This document shows positions 34,039-44,177 of a DNA stretch of 64,000 bases, in pieces. This stretch comes from Butyrivibrio fibrisolvens (GTDB lineage: Bacteria > Bacillota > Clostridia > Lachnospirales > Lachnospiraceae): NCBI RefSeq assembly GCF_023206215.1, contig NZ_CP065800.1:4030001-4094000 (forward strand), given 5' to 3'. The stretch's first letter is position 1, and each line of letters opens with the position of its first letter. The position numbers and the translations under genes are program-made. Under the pieces are notes generated by a model that did no database searches, was not told where the DNA came from, and was given only the letters and a program-made list of their open reading frames with translations.

Positions 34039-37000
34039 ATGTCTAATAGAAGACTACTGATTTTTGACATAATAGGTACGATCGATAAGCAAAAAATACT
34101 GAAGCACTTTATCAGTTTTATTTGCTATATTTGTGCTACGATCATCTCTATCTGCTTTGTTGATTCCGGGATACCGGTAGATCTTGGCAAAGTAACCTTC
34201 GAGATCACATTCAAAGATATCCCTCTTATACTCCTTACTGGTCTTCACGGTTATTTCTGGGGAATACTTCTTGTATATACTATTTTCATCTATAAAGCGA
34301 TTTCAGATACAAGATACCTTTACATGATGTTTATTTTTACTGCGACAGTTTTTGCAATAGGATATATGTCATCCCACAGATGGTTTTTAAAAAGAACTGT
34401 TGCTCTTATCGGTGCTCTTATCACTGCATTCAACCTCGGTCCTTTATGGTGGTTTCTGGTATGCAGGATCAGAAATATACAGCTTCTAAGGCCCATGTCC
34501 GAAACATATGCTCTTTATATGATCGGAGCACTGCCTGAAGCTCTTATTTCTTTTGCCTTATTGCATCAGATCTTCAAGTATCTTCCTGACTTTCTTAAAT
34601 CCAAGATTCCTTACGGAGTCTACTATACCAACAAAGATTATCAGACTATCCAGAAGTCTACTATAAGTACGCATCTTACAACCCTTATAGCTCTTGACTG
34701 TATCATATTCAGTTTTGGCGCTGCTTTTGCTTCTGCATTTTTGATCCCTTCAATCGAACCGGATGTTATAGTTCCTTCCGAGAAAGCAGGGGCTGTAAGC
34801 GGAATCCTTGATGTTCTTGACATGAGCTCTGACAGAGCCGGTTATAATAATGATGATATAAACAACGCAGAATTATACGACAACGGAGCTACTTTTAATC
34901 TGTCCAATGTTCTTGAACCCACTTCTTACAACACTTTTGTATATAACAGAAATGGTATTGCCTATAATATAAGACTCATCATGTTCATCATGAACATAGC
35001 AATACCTACCGGTATATTTACAAATTATTTTTCTCAGAAAAGGATAGCCGCTCCTATTGTACGACTGACTAAAGCTACATCCGATTTCGTGGATGACTCC
35101 TATGACAACGAGGTTACAGGCTCTGAAATAAGATCTGATATAAAAGGTGAATATGACCATAACATAGTCGAAAAAGTCAACGCTATACATGAACTGAATA
35201 TTGATACAGGAAACGAAGTAGAAGGTCTGTATCACAGCATTGAAAAGACCACAGAATATCTTGTGAACTATGTCAATTCAATGCGTCAGGAGCAAAAGCT
35301 AAAAGAAGACCTTAGAGTTGCTACTCAGGCCAATGTTGCCAAAAACTCTTTTCTATCAAACATGTCTCATGAGCTTAGAACGCCTATCAATGTCATCCTT
35401 GGAATGGATGAGATGATACTCAGAGAATATGACAACGATGAAAATCTGACTCTCTATGCCCTTAGCATACAGTCGTCCGGGCGAACCTTGTTGTCGCTGG
35501 TCAATGATATACTTGACTTCTCCAAGATAGAAGCCGGTAAGATGGAGATCATACCGGTCGAATATGATATTGGTTCCATGATCGTAGACCTTTATAATAT
35601 GATCTCCATAAGAGCTCAGGAGAAGCACCTTGACTTTATAATACATGTGGATCCTAATATCCCCAACACTCTCTACGGTGATGATATAAGGATCAAGCAG
35701 TGTATAGTGAATATCCTAACCAACGCTGTCAAGTATACCAATGAAGGATCCGTTACCCTGTATATTGATTATGAAGAAGCTGACACTGAGAACATCACAC
35801 TTAAGATCAGGATCAAAGATACAGGCATCGGCATGAAAGAAGAAGAAATGAGCCGCCTGTACACTCCTTTTGAGCGCATGGATGAGATCAAAAACCGTAC
35901 AGTAGAAGGCACCGGTCTTGGAATAAGTATCGTTCAGAATCTTCTAAAGATGATGGATTCACATATTGAAGTCAGCAGCCAGTACGGTGTAGGAAGTGAA
36001 TTCTATTTTGCCATAAAGCAAAGAGTCATATCAAATGAACCTATAGGTGATATAGCGCAGTCCTTTAAAAAGAATGTATCATCCCACAAGAAATACCACA
36101 CCGCTTTCCATGCACCTGATGCAAAGATCCTTGTTGTTGACGATACTGCTATGAACCTGACTGTGATAGTAGGCCTGTTAAAAGATACTCAGATCACCGT
36201 TGATACAGCATCTTCGGGTGCACAGTGCCTTGAGATGGTTCAAAAGTGTCCTTATGACATAATATTTATCGACCATAGAATGCCGGAGATGGACGGCGTC
36301 GAGACACTTCACAGGCTTAGGAATATGGGAGAGCGCAACTTGTCTATTAATGCACCTTGTATAGCCCTTACCGCCAACGCCATAGCTGGAGCAAGAGAAG
36401 AATACCTTGAAGCCGGATTCTCAGATTATCTGTCAAAACCGGTTGATACTCTAAAGCTGGAAAAAATGCTTATCGACTATCTACCTGCCAAATACGTTCA
36501 TATGTTCGGAACTCCTGAATATGCAGCTGATATTCAAGACATGAAAAAAGCCCCTGTCAAAGCATCAGATGAAAACGATGCTGAATATATCATAATAAAC
36601 GGACGAAAATATCCACTTAAAGATTTAAAGAGTCTTGGAGCTTCTGCAGGGATCGACATTGAGGTTGCTATTCAAAACTGCGGGAGCCCTGATATATTAC
36701 TAAAAATTATAAAAGATTTCTATTCATCAATTAAAGACAAAGGTAAGCTCATTGAAGAATATGCCAAGGCCAAAGACTATGAGAACTACACTATTCAGGT
36801 TCATTCTCTTAAGAGCTCATCCAGGCTTATAGGAGCTTTGAAACTTTCGAAGGATGCAGAATATCTGGAAAAATGTGGTGATGAAAAGAACGAAAGTGAG
36901 ATAGTTGCAAAGACACCCCAACTTCTGGCTCTATTCTATGGATACAAAGACAAACTATCTCCTATACTAAACGAAGAAAACAGTGACAATCATGATAATA

Positions 37001-37218
37001 ATGAACTTCCTTTGATATCAGACAAAGAACTAAAAGAATATAAAGACGGAATAAGAGAACTTGTAGAGGCATTCGATTTTGACAGCGCAGATGCTGCTAT
37101 AAACGAACTATACGAAAACTATCAAATTCCTGAAGATTCCAAAGAACTACTTGAAAAAATAAGGATAATGCTTCAGGCAGTCAACCGCGACGGGATTCTT
37201 AAGATTTTGCAAAAATAA
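34039..37218 (+). CDS. Hybrid sensor histidine kinase with receiver and Hpt domains
   Basis: 1059 residues. The N-terminal 5TM-Lyt-like or MHYT-unlike membrane region (about 20-235) is followed by a short external loop, a last membrane segment (about 311-330) and a HAMP-like linker. HisKA: FLSNMSHELRTPINVILG (His444). HATPase: ILTNAVKYTNEG (N box), DTGIGMKEEEMSRLYTPFER and GTGLGISIVQNL. Receiver: KILVVDDTAMNLTV with Asp745 in IFIDHRMPEMDG. Hpt: YTIQVHSLKSSSRLIGA (His922). A complete internal phosphorelay, signal unknown. GGAGCGAGC precedes the ATG. The next gene is a response regulator without output domain. Confidence 0.93.
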   Translation: MSNRRLLIFDIIGTIDKQKILKHFISFICYICATIISICFVDSGIPVDLGKVTFEITFKDIPLILLTGLHGYFWGILLVYTIFIYKAISDTRYLYMMFIFTATVFAIGYMSSHRWFLKRTVALIGALITAFNLGPLWWFLVCRIRNIQLLRPMSETYALYMIGALPEALISFALLHQIFKYLPDFLKSKIPYGVYYTNKDYQTIQKSTISTHLTTLIALDCIIFSFGAAFASAFLIPSIEPDVIVPSEKAGAVSGILDVLDMSSDRAGYNNDDINNAELYDNGATFNLSNVLEPTSYNTFVYNRNGIAYNIRLIMFIMNIAIPTGIFTNYFSQKRIAAPIVRLTKATSDFVDDSYDNEVTGSEIRSDIKGEYDHNIVEKVNAIHELNIDTGNEVEGLYHSIEKTTEYLVNYVNSMRQEQKLKEDLRVATQANVAKNSFLSNMSHELRTPINVILGMDEMILREYDNDENLTLYALSIQSSGRTLLSLVNDILDFSKIEAGKMEIIPVEYDIGSMIVDLYNMISIRAQEKHLDFIIHVDPNIPNTLYGDDIRIKQCIVNILTNAVKYTNEGSVTLYIDYEEADTENITLKIRIKDTGIGMKEEEMSRLYTPFERMDEIKNRTVEGTGLGISIVQNLLKMMDSHIEVSSQYGVGSEFYFAIKQRVISNEPIGDIAQSFKKNVSSHKKYHTAFHAPDAKILVVDDTAMNLTVIVGLLKDTQITVDTASSGAQCLEMVQKCPYDIIFIDHRMPEMDGVETLHRLRNMGERNLSINAPCIALTANAIAGAREEYLEAGFSDYLSKPVDTLKLEKMLIDYLPAKYVHMFGTPEYAADIQDMKKAPVKASDENDAEYIIINGRKYPLKDLKSLGASAGIDIEVAIQNCGSPDILLKIIKDFYSSIKDKGKLIEEYAKAKDYENYTIQVHSLKSSSRLIGALKLSKDAEYLEKCGDEKNESEIVAKTPQLLALFYGYKDKLSPILNEENSDNHDNNELPLISDKELKEYKDGIRELVEAFDFDSADAAINELYENYQIPEDSKELLEKIRIMLQAVNRDGILKILQK

Positions 37219-37319
37219 CAAAATCGCGTCATCAAGCTGTCAAAATATGGTATCATAGATTATAGTACAACACTTTATGAAAATATAGCTATTGTGCCTT
37301 TTCTGAAAGGAAACACTCC

Positions 37320-38075
37320 ATGGAAAAGAAGGCTATTCTAATAGGCGATTCCAAAAAGTTCATGGTCAAAGCTGTTGTCAAAGGGCTTGAGGCCGAAGGG
37401 TATGAAGTTATAGGCGTTAATCCTGAGCCTGACCTTATCAAAGCAACGACGGGACGTACTCCGCTTTATATAATGTATCTGGAAGATCCTGTCCCTGGCG
37501 ATGTTATGGAAGTGCTTCGTGAACTCATAGACACTGATCATATCATGCTGTTCCTTATTGGCAGCAATAACGAATTCGATTCAGCCTTTGAGGTGATCCC
37601 TGAAGCTAAGATCACCCGTAAATTCGAGCGCCCTCTTAATGTCAAAATGCTTGCAAGTGCGATGAATGACCTGGTAGTTCATTCACTTCTGGATACTACT
37701 TCAGAAAAAAAGAGAATCCTGGTCGTAGATGATGACGGCGTAATGCTTAGGACCATCAAAGAATGGCTTTCAATAAAATACGAAGTATATATCGCCAATT
37801 CCGGAATGAATGCCATCACTTTCCTTGCAAATAATAAAGTGGATCTTATACTTCTTGATTATATGATGCCTGTAGTATCAGGTCCTCAGGTCTTTGCAAT
37901 GCTTCGAAATGACCCTATGACCAAGAGCATACCTGTTATGTTCCTCACAGCCAAGAGTGATAAAACATCCGTACTAAAAGTAGCGGCACTTAAGCCCGAA
38001 AAATACCTGCTTAAATCAATGCCGCCACCGGAACTCGTACAACAGATCAATGAATTCTTTGAAGGAAGGTCTTAG
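37320..38075 (+). CDS. Response regulator with pseudo-receiver and true receiver, no output domain
   Basis: 251 residues. Residues 1-120 look like a degenerate receiver (KKAILIGDSKKFMVKAVVKG) in which the acceptor strand reads LYIMYLEDPVPGD without the aspartate in place. Residues 131-249 are a complete receiver: KRILVVDDDGVMLRTIKEW, phosphoacceptor Asp180 in LILLDYMMPVVSG, Thr210 and Lys232. There is no DNA-binding or enzymatic output. It lies 101 bp after the hybrid kinase and probably takes part in its phosphorelay, perhaps acting by protein contact. Confidence 0.88.
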   Translation: MEKKAILIGDSKKFMVKAVVKGLEAEGYEVIGVNPEPDLIKATTGRTPLYIMYLEDPVPGDVMEVLRELIDTDHIMLFLIGSNNEFDSAFEVIPEAKITRKFERPLNVKMLASAMNDLVVHSLLDTTSEKKRILVVDDDGVMLRTIKEWLSIKYEVYIANSGMNAITFLANNKVDLILLDYMMPVVSGPQVFAMLRNDPMTKSIPVMFLTAKSDKTSVLKVAALKPEKYLLKSMPPPELVQQINEFFEGRS

Positions 38076-38113
38076 GACCTTTGGTTGGAGCGATTGTGAG
38101 ATGCGATTGTGAG

Positions 38114-38395
38114 GTGCAGTATCCTCAAGTTTTTTGCGAGGACGTAGATTTTGGACGAGCAGTATATAAATCATTGCCACGCTATAATTGTTTTATAAAT
38201 TCATGGCATGATATCTGGCCCTTTTTGTTCTGGGGTCCGAAACTCGCTTCGCTCAAACATGCGGACCCCTTGCAGAACAAAAAGTCCCATCTATCACGCT
38301 CATGAATTTTATAAACCAATTAAAAAGCGTGGCAATGATTTATATACTGCTCGCCCAAAATCTACGCCCCCGCAAAAAACTTGAGGATACTGCAC
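38114..38395. repeat. 282-bp near-perfect palindrome, element P1
   Basis: Occupies the 333-bp gap 38076-38408. GTGCAGTATCCTCAAG (38114 onwards) is mirrored to 38395; the two arms agree over almost their entire length, with only a few mismatches and short indels. The loop (38240-38261) reads AAACTCGCTTCGCTCAAACA. An inner block, AGTATATAAATCATTGCCAC, is shared with the palindrome at 56421-56710, but the outer arms are not. Confidence 0.9.
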
Positions 38396-38408
38396 TTGTC
38401 AAGTGGTA

Positions 38409-38603
38409 TTACACAAACTGGTTTCTGGCATTGTTATATGTGAAGCCGGCGTTTTGTAGTTTGTCTAGTATATTCTTTAGCTCTTGATCATTTATGTCCA
38501 TATCATCTGCAAGGGCTTCCAGAGATGAATAGTGGTCTCTTAGCTTCATGTTCAAAAAAGACATGAGCATTACAGGATCTTTTGGGATATTTTCAAGTGA
38601 CAT
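38409..38603 (-). CDS. DUF4250 domain protein
   Basis: 64 residues: MSLENIPKDPVMLMSFLNMK, then LRDHYSSLEALADDMDINDQ and GFTYNNARNQFV. This is the whole of the small DUF4250 family as I know it from Clostridia: PKDPxMLLSxxNxKLRDxYSSL at the start and a Y-x-x-x-RNQF end. It is likely a small helical cytosolic protein; function unknown. AAGGAGAACAT supports the start. It stands between palindrome P1 and repeat C copy 1. Confidence 0.85.
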   Translation of the reverse strand: MSLENIPKDPVMLMSFLNMKLRDHYSSLEALADDMDINDQELKNILDKLQNAGFTYNNARNQFV

Positions 38604-38686
38604 ATGTTCTCCTTATAAATACTGCCGGAATCTATAGCCGGCAGTATTATACTTAAAATTGTATTATCAGATGATGCAGTGTTCAT

Positions 38687-38791
38687 AAGTTCCTTTTGAC
38701 ATCTTATGACTTCCGGATTGTTCCTTTTCTTAAAAACTCTCACAATTCTCAATCATTTGCAAATCCGCATTATATGCTACTTTACTCATGT
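38687..38791 (-). repeat. Dispersed repeat, family C copy 1, overlapping the end of clpB
   Basis: AAGTTCCTTTTGACATCTTA, CCGGATTGTTCC, AAACTCTCACAA and GCAAATCCGCATTATATGCT are shared, with few changes, with 41644-41801. It extends to 38791, so the last two codons and stop of clpB lie in the repeat. Confidence 0.7.
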
Positions 38792-41370
38792 TCTGCCCAG
38801 GCTGTAAGCTGGCCATCTGATACATCAAATGTTATCACATCTTTAGGCTTTACTTTATCTTCAAGTATAAGCTTTGCAGACATTGTTTCAACATTTTTTT
38901 GTATATATCTCTTAAGAGGTCTAGCTCCGTAGCTTGGATCATACGCCTGATCTGTTATATACTTCTTGGCAGCATCTGTAATCCTGATACTTATCTCTCT
39001 TTCCTCAAGTCTTCTGTTAAGATCATCCACAATAAGATCAACTATACCAAAAACATTGTCTCTGGTAAGAGGTCTGAACATAATGATCTCATCAAGTCTG
39101 TTAAGAAATTCCGGTCTAAAGTGCATACGAAGTTCATTCATAACCTCGTTTTGAGCACTCTCTTCTATCGTGCCATCGTCTCTAATACCCTCCAGAAGGC
39201 TCTGCGCGCCAAGGTTAGATGTCATGATAAGGATCGTATTCTTAAAGTCAACAGTACGTCCCTGAGAATCTGTAACTCGTCCATCATCAAGTATCTGAAG
39301 CATAACATTAAATACATCAGGATGTGCCTTCTCGATCTCATCAAAAAGAACTACTGAGAAAGGCTTCCTTCGAACTGCCTCTGTAAGCTGACCTCCTTCT
39401 TCATATCCAACATATCCGGGAGGTGCTCCTATAAGTCTTGACACTGAGTATTTCTCCATATACTCACTCATGTCGATCCTTACCATATTGTTTTCATCAT
39501 CAAAAAGTGATGCAGCAAGGGACTTGGCAAGTTCTGTCTTACCAACGCCTGTTGGTCCAAGGAAAAGGAATGAACCTATAGGCTTGGATGGATCCTTGAT
39601 ACCGGCCTTGGATCTCATGATAGCTTCTGAAACTTTAGTTACCGCTTCATCCTGACCTATAACTTTCTTGTGAAGTTCATCAGCAAGGTGAAGGGTCTTA
39701 CTTCTCTCGCTTTCAGATAGCTTGGCTACAGGAATTCCTGTCCACTTGGATACTATGCGGGCTATCTCGTCTTCGGAGACCCTGCTGCTTATAATAGAAT
39801 TTTCTTTTTCCTGCTCTTTTTCTTCTGCTGTTTCAAGTTCCTTTTCAAGTGAAGGCAACTTTCCATACTGAAGTTCAGCTGCTTTTGCAAGATCACCATT
39901 TCTCTTAGCAAATTCTATTTCAGACTTTGCTGCTTCAATCTGTTCACGAAGCTGTGAAAGATGATCTGCCAGATGCTTCTCATTCTCCCATTTTGAATTA
40001 AGAACTGAAAGCTTATCATTAAGCTCTGCCAGCTCTTTCTTAAGATTTTCAAGACGTTCTTTAGAAAGAGAATCATCCTCCTTTTCAAGAGCTGTCTTTT
40101 CTATCTCAAGCTGATCTCTCTTACGGGTAAGCTCGTCTATCTCGACAGGTTTTGTATCATTTTCAGTCTTAATAAGGGCGCAAGCCTCATCCACAAGGTC
40201 TATGGCCTTATCAGGAAGAAACCTGTCTGATATATACCTATTCGATAGTACCGCAGCACTAACAAGAGCATTGTCCATGATCTTGACACCATGGAAAACC
40301 TCATATCGTTCCTTGATACCTCTGAGTATACTAATTGTATCTTCTACAGTTGGTTCATCTACCATTACAGGCTGGAAACGTCTTTCAAGGGCAGCATCCT
40401 TCTCTATATACTGACGGTATTCATTAAGAGTTGTCGCACCAATACAGTGTAGTTCTCCTCTTGCAAGCATAGGCTTAAGCATATTACCCGCATCAAGAGC
40501 GCCATCTGTCTTACCTGCGCCAACGATCGTATGAAGCTCATCAATGAAGAGGATTATCTCGCCATCAGACTTTGCAACATCTTCAAGAACAGCCTTAAGT
40601 CTTTCTTCGAATTCACCTCTGTACTTAGCTCCTGCAACAAGAGCACCCATATCAAGGGAAAAGATTTTCTTGTCTTTTAAAGATGTCGGTACATCTCCAT
40701 TTGCTATACGCTGTGCAAGGGCTTCTACAACTGCTGTTTTACCAACACCGGGTTCACCGATCAGTACAGGATTATTCTTAGTCTTACGTGACAGGATCTG
40801 GATGACTGTTCTGATCTCTGAATCTCTGCCTATTACAGGATCCAGTTTTTGATTTCTTGCTTTCTCCACAAGCTCTTCACCATATTTTGACAGAGTATCA
40901 TATGTAGCTTCCGGATTATCAGAGTCTACTGTTCTATTGCCTCTTACTCCCGACAAAGCTTTAAGAAATAATTCCCTTGTAATATCAAACTCTTTAAATA
41001 TTGTTTTGATCTCTTTATTAGGATATCTAAGCAGTGCCAAAAACAAGCATTCTATAGACACAAAAGAGTCTCCTAATGCCTTAGCTTCATTTTCGGCGTT
41101 GATCAGAACCTTATTAAGGTTTTCACCCACATAAGTTCGGCCACCCTGAACCTTAGGACGCTTTTGAATAGATCTTTCTACTCTACTTATAAGAGCATCC
41201 AGATCAATATCCATCTTCTCCATCAGATTAGCAATAAGGCTATCGTCAATTGTAAGCAGCGAATACAGAAGGTGTTCCTGCTCTATCTCCTGATTGCCAT
41301 ATTCATTTGCAACACTATCACAATTATTAACAGCTTCCAGAGACTTCTGTGTGAATTTCTGAATATTCAT
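38782..41370 (-). CDS. clpB: ATP-dependent disaggregase ClpB
   Basis: 862 residues. Clp-N double repeat (about 1-145), first AAA+ module with [16 protein letters not shown] (Walker A) and [15 protein letters not shown], the coiled-coil middle domain (about 400-530) that separates ClpB from ClpA/C, and a second AAA+ module with [17 protein letters not shown] and [20 protein letters not shown]. It has no ClpP-binding loop, as expected. It rescues aggregated proteins with DnaK. GAGGGAG supports the start. No CIRCE or CtsR operator is visible upstream. Confidence 0.97.
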   Translation of the reverse strand: MNIQKFTQKSLEAVNNCDSVANEYGNQEIEQEHLLYSLLTIDDSLIANLMEKMDIDLDALISRVERSIQKRPKVQGGRTYVGENLNKVLINAENEAKALGDSFVSIECLFLALLRYPNKEIKTIFKEFDITRELFLKALSGVRGNRTVDSDNPEATYDTLSKYGEELVEKARNQKLDPVIGRDSEIRTVIQILSRKTKNNPVLIGEPGVGKTAVVEALAQRIANGDVPTSLKDKKIFSLDMGALVAGAKYRGEFEERLKAVLEDVAKSDGEIILFIDELHTIVGAGKTDGALDAGNMLKPMLARGELHCIGATTLNEYRQYIEKDAALERRFQPVMVDEPTVEDTISILRGIKERYEVFHGVKIMDNALVSAAVLSNRYISDRFLPDKAIDLVDEACALIKTENDTKPVEIDELTRKRDQLEIEKTALEKEDDSLSKERLENLKKELAELNDKLSVLNSKWENEKHLADHLSQLREQIEAAKSEIEFAKRNGDLAKAAELQYGKLPSLEKELETAEEKEQEKENSIISSRVSEDEIARIVSKWTGIPVAKLSESERSKTLHLADELHKKVIGQDEAVTKVSEAIMRSKAGIKDPSKPIGSFLFLGPTGVGKTELAKSLAASLFDDENNMVRIDMSEYMEKYSVSRLIGAPPGYVGYEEGGQLTEAVRRKPFSVVLFDEIEKAHPDVFNVMLQILDDGRVTDSQGRTVDFKNTILIMTSNLGAQSLLEGIRDDGTIEESAQNEVMNELRMHFRPEFLNRLDEIIMFRPLTRDNVFGIVDLIVDDLNRRLEEREISIRITDAAKKYITDQAYDPSYGARPLKRYIQKNVETMSAKLILEDKVKPKDVITFDVSDGQLTAWAEHE

Positions 41371-41525
41371 AATATCTCCCTCATGCTACGAGCCTATACT
41401 AAATTGAAGAGTTTATCATAATTCTGAATAGCTCTTATGTTTACCATGATCTTGAACAACTCTTCTATGGATACTGGTTGCCGGCTCATAGTACAAACCA
41501 TATCCGTTCCATTTGTTCTATATCA

Positions 41526-41553
41526 ACTATAACACTATAACATCTGTAGTCAA
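41526..41553 (-). promoter_or_regulatory. Probable clpB promoter
   Basis: TTGACT (41553-41548), 16-base spacer, TATAGT (41531-41526). It would give a 5' leader of about 150 bases. Confidence 0.55.
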
Positions 41554-41565
41554 TAAAATAAATAT

Positions 41566-41596
41566 AAAAAAAGCGGAAACACTTTCGTGCTCCCGC
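41566..41596 (-). terminator. Terminator of the hypothetical gene at 41818
   Basis: On the minus strand GCGGGAGCACGAAAGTGTTT-CCGC (41596-41573) followed by TTTTTTT (41572-41566). It separates the hypothetical gene (and repeat C copy 2) from the clpB promoter. Confidence 0.85.
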
Positions 41597-41643
41597 ATAA
41601 ATAACTGCTTTTTTGAAATTATACATCCTATGAGGCAGGTGTC

Positions 41644-41801
41644 AAAAGTTCCTTTTGACACCATATGACTACCGGATTGTTCCGTTTCTTCGAAACTCTC
41701 ACATCTACGTTCCACTCCGGTCGGCGCAAAGCAGACATCCCCCGGATGTATTGCGCCCTCAAACATTCGCAAATCCGCACTACGTGCTACTTTGCTCATG
41801 C
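41644..41801 (-). repeat. Dispersed repeat, family C copy 2, with a 57-bp insertion
   Basis: Same units as copy 1 (AAAAGTTCCTTTTGACA, CCGGATTGTTCC, AAACTCTCACA, CGCAAATCCGCACTACG, CTACTTTGCTCATG), but with about 57 extra bases in the apical part that fold by themselves (GGCGC...GCGCC around ACATCC-CCC-GGATGT). It fills the gap 41597-41817. An open frame through it is not a gene. Confidence 0.7.
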
Positions 41802-41817
41802 CTATGCATAATCCAGA

Positions 41818-42111
41818 CTACTCTTCAATGATATCATACCTATCAAAGATCTTATCATGACCGCATAGATGCTTGGTACCGTCATCATCGACTATTACAT
41901 AATCATTCTCACAGACAAAAGTACGACCTCTCCTGTGATTGATGTATGGACATACTATAAGACCGTTATCACGCGTTACTTTAACAAGATTATCTGTCAC
42001 GAACCAGCCTTTGGTCACAACTTCAGAATATGGTTCAAAACCATCCTCAAAGCCTTTGCCAAGCTCATACTTATAGACTGTTGATTTAATAGGAGTTCTG
42101 ATACATCTCAT
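41818..42111 (-). CDS. Conserved small hypothetical protein
   Basis: 97 residues from the ATG at 42111, with AAAGGAAG 5 bases upstream. MRCIRTPIKSTVYKYELGKG, FEPYSEVVTKGWFVTDNLVK, then CPYINHRRGRTFVCENDYVI, VDDDGTKHLCGHDKIFDRYD. No family recognised. The pattern GWFVTDN, R-GR-F and ENDYVI-D-DG suggests a compact beta-rich cytosolic domain of the PGDYG kind, but this is weak. It is monocistronic, followed by a strong terminator. Codon use looks like its neighbours. Confidence 0.6.
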   Translation of the reverse strand: MRCIRTPIKSTVYKYELGKGFEDGFEPYSEVVTKGWFVTDNLVKVTRDNGLIVCPYINHRRGRTFVCENDYVIVDDDGTKHLCGHDKIFDRYDIIEE

Positions 42112-42199
42112 AAATGCTTCCTTTCTCCCTGGAATCAATCCGGATTCTATAAAATAATACTCTTATTAAAATAATTATAACGCTTTAACATATTATTTT

Positions 42200-42787
42200 C
42201 TACATTCTATCATTTATGATATCGTAGATTTCTTCTCTCCCCTTTTTGGTAACAGCTGAATATGGAATGAGGAGTTCATCTTCAGGCATATTAAGTGTCT
42301 GACGTATGAGCTTGATAGCCTTGGGAAGCTGCGACTTATTGAGCTTATCAGCTTTAGTGGCAATTATGATAGGCTCAAATCCCTGATGAACTATCCATTC
42401 ATACATCTGGATGTCATTGGCAGAAGGCTCATGTCTTATATCTATCAAAAGAAATACATTCTTAAGAACTCTGGATGTATGGAGATAGTTCTCTATCATC
42501 CTACCCCACTTTTCAACCTCACCTTTGGCTCTCTTGGCATATCCATATCCAGGAAGATCCACAAGATAAAATTCATTATTAACATGATAAAAATTGATAG
42601 TCTGCGTCTTGCCGGGTTCTGCACTCGTACGAGCAAGATTCTTACGATTCATAAGTCCGTTGATAAGTGAAGACTTACCAACATTACTCTTACCAGCAAA
42701 AGCAAATTCAGGCTGAGAGTTATTAGGAAGCTTACTGGTTATACCACATACTATCTCAAGTTCAGCATTCTTGATCTTAAATTCCAT
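42200..42787 (-). CDS. engB: Ribosome biogenesis GTP-binding protein EngB (YsxC/YihA)
   Basis: 195 residues. G1 AFAGKSNVGKSSLINGLMNR, G2 threonine in TSAEPGKTQT, G3 VDLPGYGYAKRAKGEVEKWG, G4 ATKADKLNKSQ, G5 YSAVTKKG. It is an essential GTPase of 50S subunit assembly. TGGAGAA supports the start. It lies downstream of clpX as in many Firmicutes, but the lon gene often found between them is absent. Confidence 0.97.
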   Translation of the reverse strand: MEFKIKNAELEIVCGITSKLPNNSQPEFAFAGKSNVGKSSLINGLMNRKNLARTSAEPGKTQTINFYHVNNEFYLVDLPGYGYAKRAKGEVEKWGRMIENYLHTSRVLKNVFLLIDIRHEPSANDIQMYEWIVHQGFEPIIIATKADKLNKSQLPKAIKLIRQTLNMPEDELLIPYSAVTKKGREEIYDIINDRM

Positions 42788-42798
42788 TATATTTCTCC

Positions 42799-42829
42799 AA
42801 AAACAAGGCAGGAGCTTGCACCCCTGCCT
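42799..42829 (-). terminator. Hairpin between clpX and engB
   Basis: On the minus strand AGGCAGG/CCTGCCT (42829-42806), then TTGTTTTTGG. It may partly attenuate transcription into engB. Confidence 0.6.
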
Positions 42830-42886
42830 GTATTATCAGTCACCTGCACTGTCTGCATTGCCAATATTCGCAATCAGGCTGTGCTA

Positions 42887-44152
42887 TTATTTAGCAGTCT
42901 TAAGTCTCTTCTGATCCTTGTAGACGAGAAGCGGCTGGCTCTCACCTTCAACTGCTGCTTTCGTAACGATACACTCTTCTACATTCTCATCAGATGGAAT
43001 CTTGTACATAACATCCATCATAGCCTTCTCCATGATAGAACGAAGGCCACGAGCACCAGTAGCTCTCTCATGAGCCATAGAAGCTATCTTCATGATCGCA
43101 TCATCTTCAAATGTAAGCTGTACATCATCAAGTCCGAAAAGCTTCTGATACTGCTTAACAAGAGCATTTCTAGGCTCTTTAAGAATACGCACAAGAGATT
43201 CTTCTGTAAGTCCTTCAAGAGTTACTGTGATCGGAACACGACCTACAAACTCAGGGATAAGACCGAACTTAACAAGATCCTGAGGTGTTACATGCTCAAG
43301 CACCTGTCCTATCTCACGTTCTGACTTATCAAGGATTTCAGCATTAAATCCAATTGACTTATGATCAATTCTGGCTTCAATGATCTTCTCAAGACCATCA
43401 AAAGCTCCACCGCATATGAAAAGGATATTGCTGGTATCGATCTGAATCACTTCCTGATGAGGATGCTTACGTCCGCCCTGAGGAGGAACACTTGCAACCG
43501 TACCTTCTATAATCTTAAGAAGAGCCTGCTGAACACCTTCACCTGATACATCTCTGGTGATAGATACGTTCTCACCCTTCTTACTGATCTTGTCTATCTC
43601 ATCGATGTAGATAATTCCATACTGAGCACGCTCAATATCATAATCTGCAGCCTGGATCAGCTTCAGAAGAATGTTCTCAACATCTTCTCCGACATAACCA
43701 GCCTCAGTAAGAGTAGTCGCATCTGCAATTGCAAAAGGAACATTAATGATCTTTGCAAGTGTCTGAGCAAGATAAGTCTTACCTGAACCGGTAGGTCCTA
43801 TCATGCAGATATTGCTCTTTTGAAGTTCTACATCATCGACAGAATTTCTGGGGCTTGTGACCCTCTTGTAGTGGTTGTATACAGACACAGCAAGAACCTT
43901 TTTAGCTTCTTCCTGTCCGATAACATACTCATCAAGGAACTCTTTGATCTCAACCGGCTTTAAGAGATTGATATTGTGATCAATGCTCTCTTCCGGCTCT
44001 TCTTCAAATTCCTCTTCAATTATATCTGAGCATATCTCAACGCACTCATCACAAATATATACACCTGCAGGTCCAGCTATAAGCTTCTTGACCTGATCCT
44101 GAGTCTTATTGCAAAAAGAGCATCTGATTTCTCCGGAAATTTTACCTGCCAT
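42887..44152 (-). CDS. clpX: ATP-dependent Clp protease ATP-binding subunit ClpX
   Basis: 421 residues. N-terminal zinc-binding domain with [12 protein letters not shown] and ICDECVEIC; Walker [18 protein letters not shown]; Walker [16 protein letters not shown]; ClpP-binding loop near IGF (KSIGFNAEI); sensor motifs [13 protein letters not shown] hexameric unfoldase that feeds tagged proteins to ClpP. AAGGAG supports the start; 25 bp after clpP, hence an operon. Confidence 0.98.
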   Translation of the reverse strand: MAGKISGEIRCSFCNKTQDQVKKLIAGPAGVYICDECVEICSDIIEEEFEEEPEESIDHNINLLKPVEIKEFLDEYVIGQEEAKKVLAVSVYNHYKRVTSPRNSVDDVELQKSNICMIGPTGSGKTYLAQTLAKIINVPFAIADATTLTEAGYVGEDVENILLKLIQAADYDIERAQYGIIYIDEIDKISKKGENVSITRDVSGEGVQQALLKIIEGTVASVPPQGGRKHPHQEVIQIDTSNILFICGGAFDGLEKIIEARIDHKSIGFNAEILDKSEREIGQVLEHVTPQDLVKFGLIPEFVGRVPITVTLEGLTEESLVRILKEPRNALVKQYQKLFGLDDVQLTFEDDAIMKIASMAHERATGARGLRSIMEKAMMDVMYKIPSDENVEECIVTKAAVEGESQPLLVYKDQKRLKTAK

Positions 44153-44177
44153 TCTTACTCCTTATAAGTGATAGTAA

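Noticed and set aside
41371-41565. CIRCE or CtsR operator before clpB
   Set aside because: No GAGTGCTAA-type inverted repeat and no tandem GGTCAAA heptads are visible; only an ordinary promoter is seen.
41527-41799. A 90-codon frame between clpB and the hypothetical gene
   Set aside because: It runs through repeat C copy 2 and the terminator, without a ribosome site.
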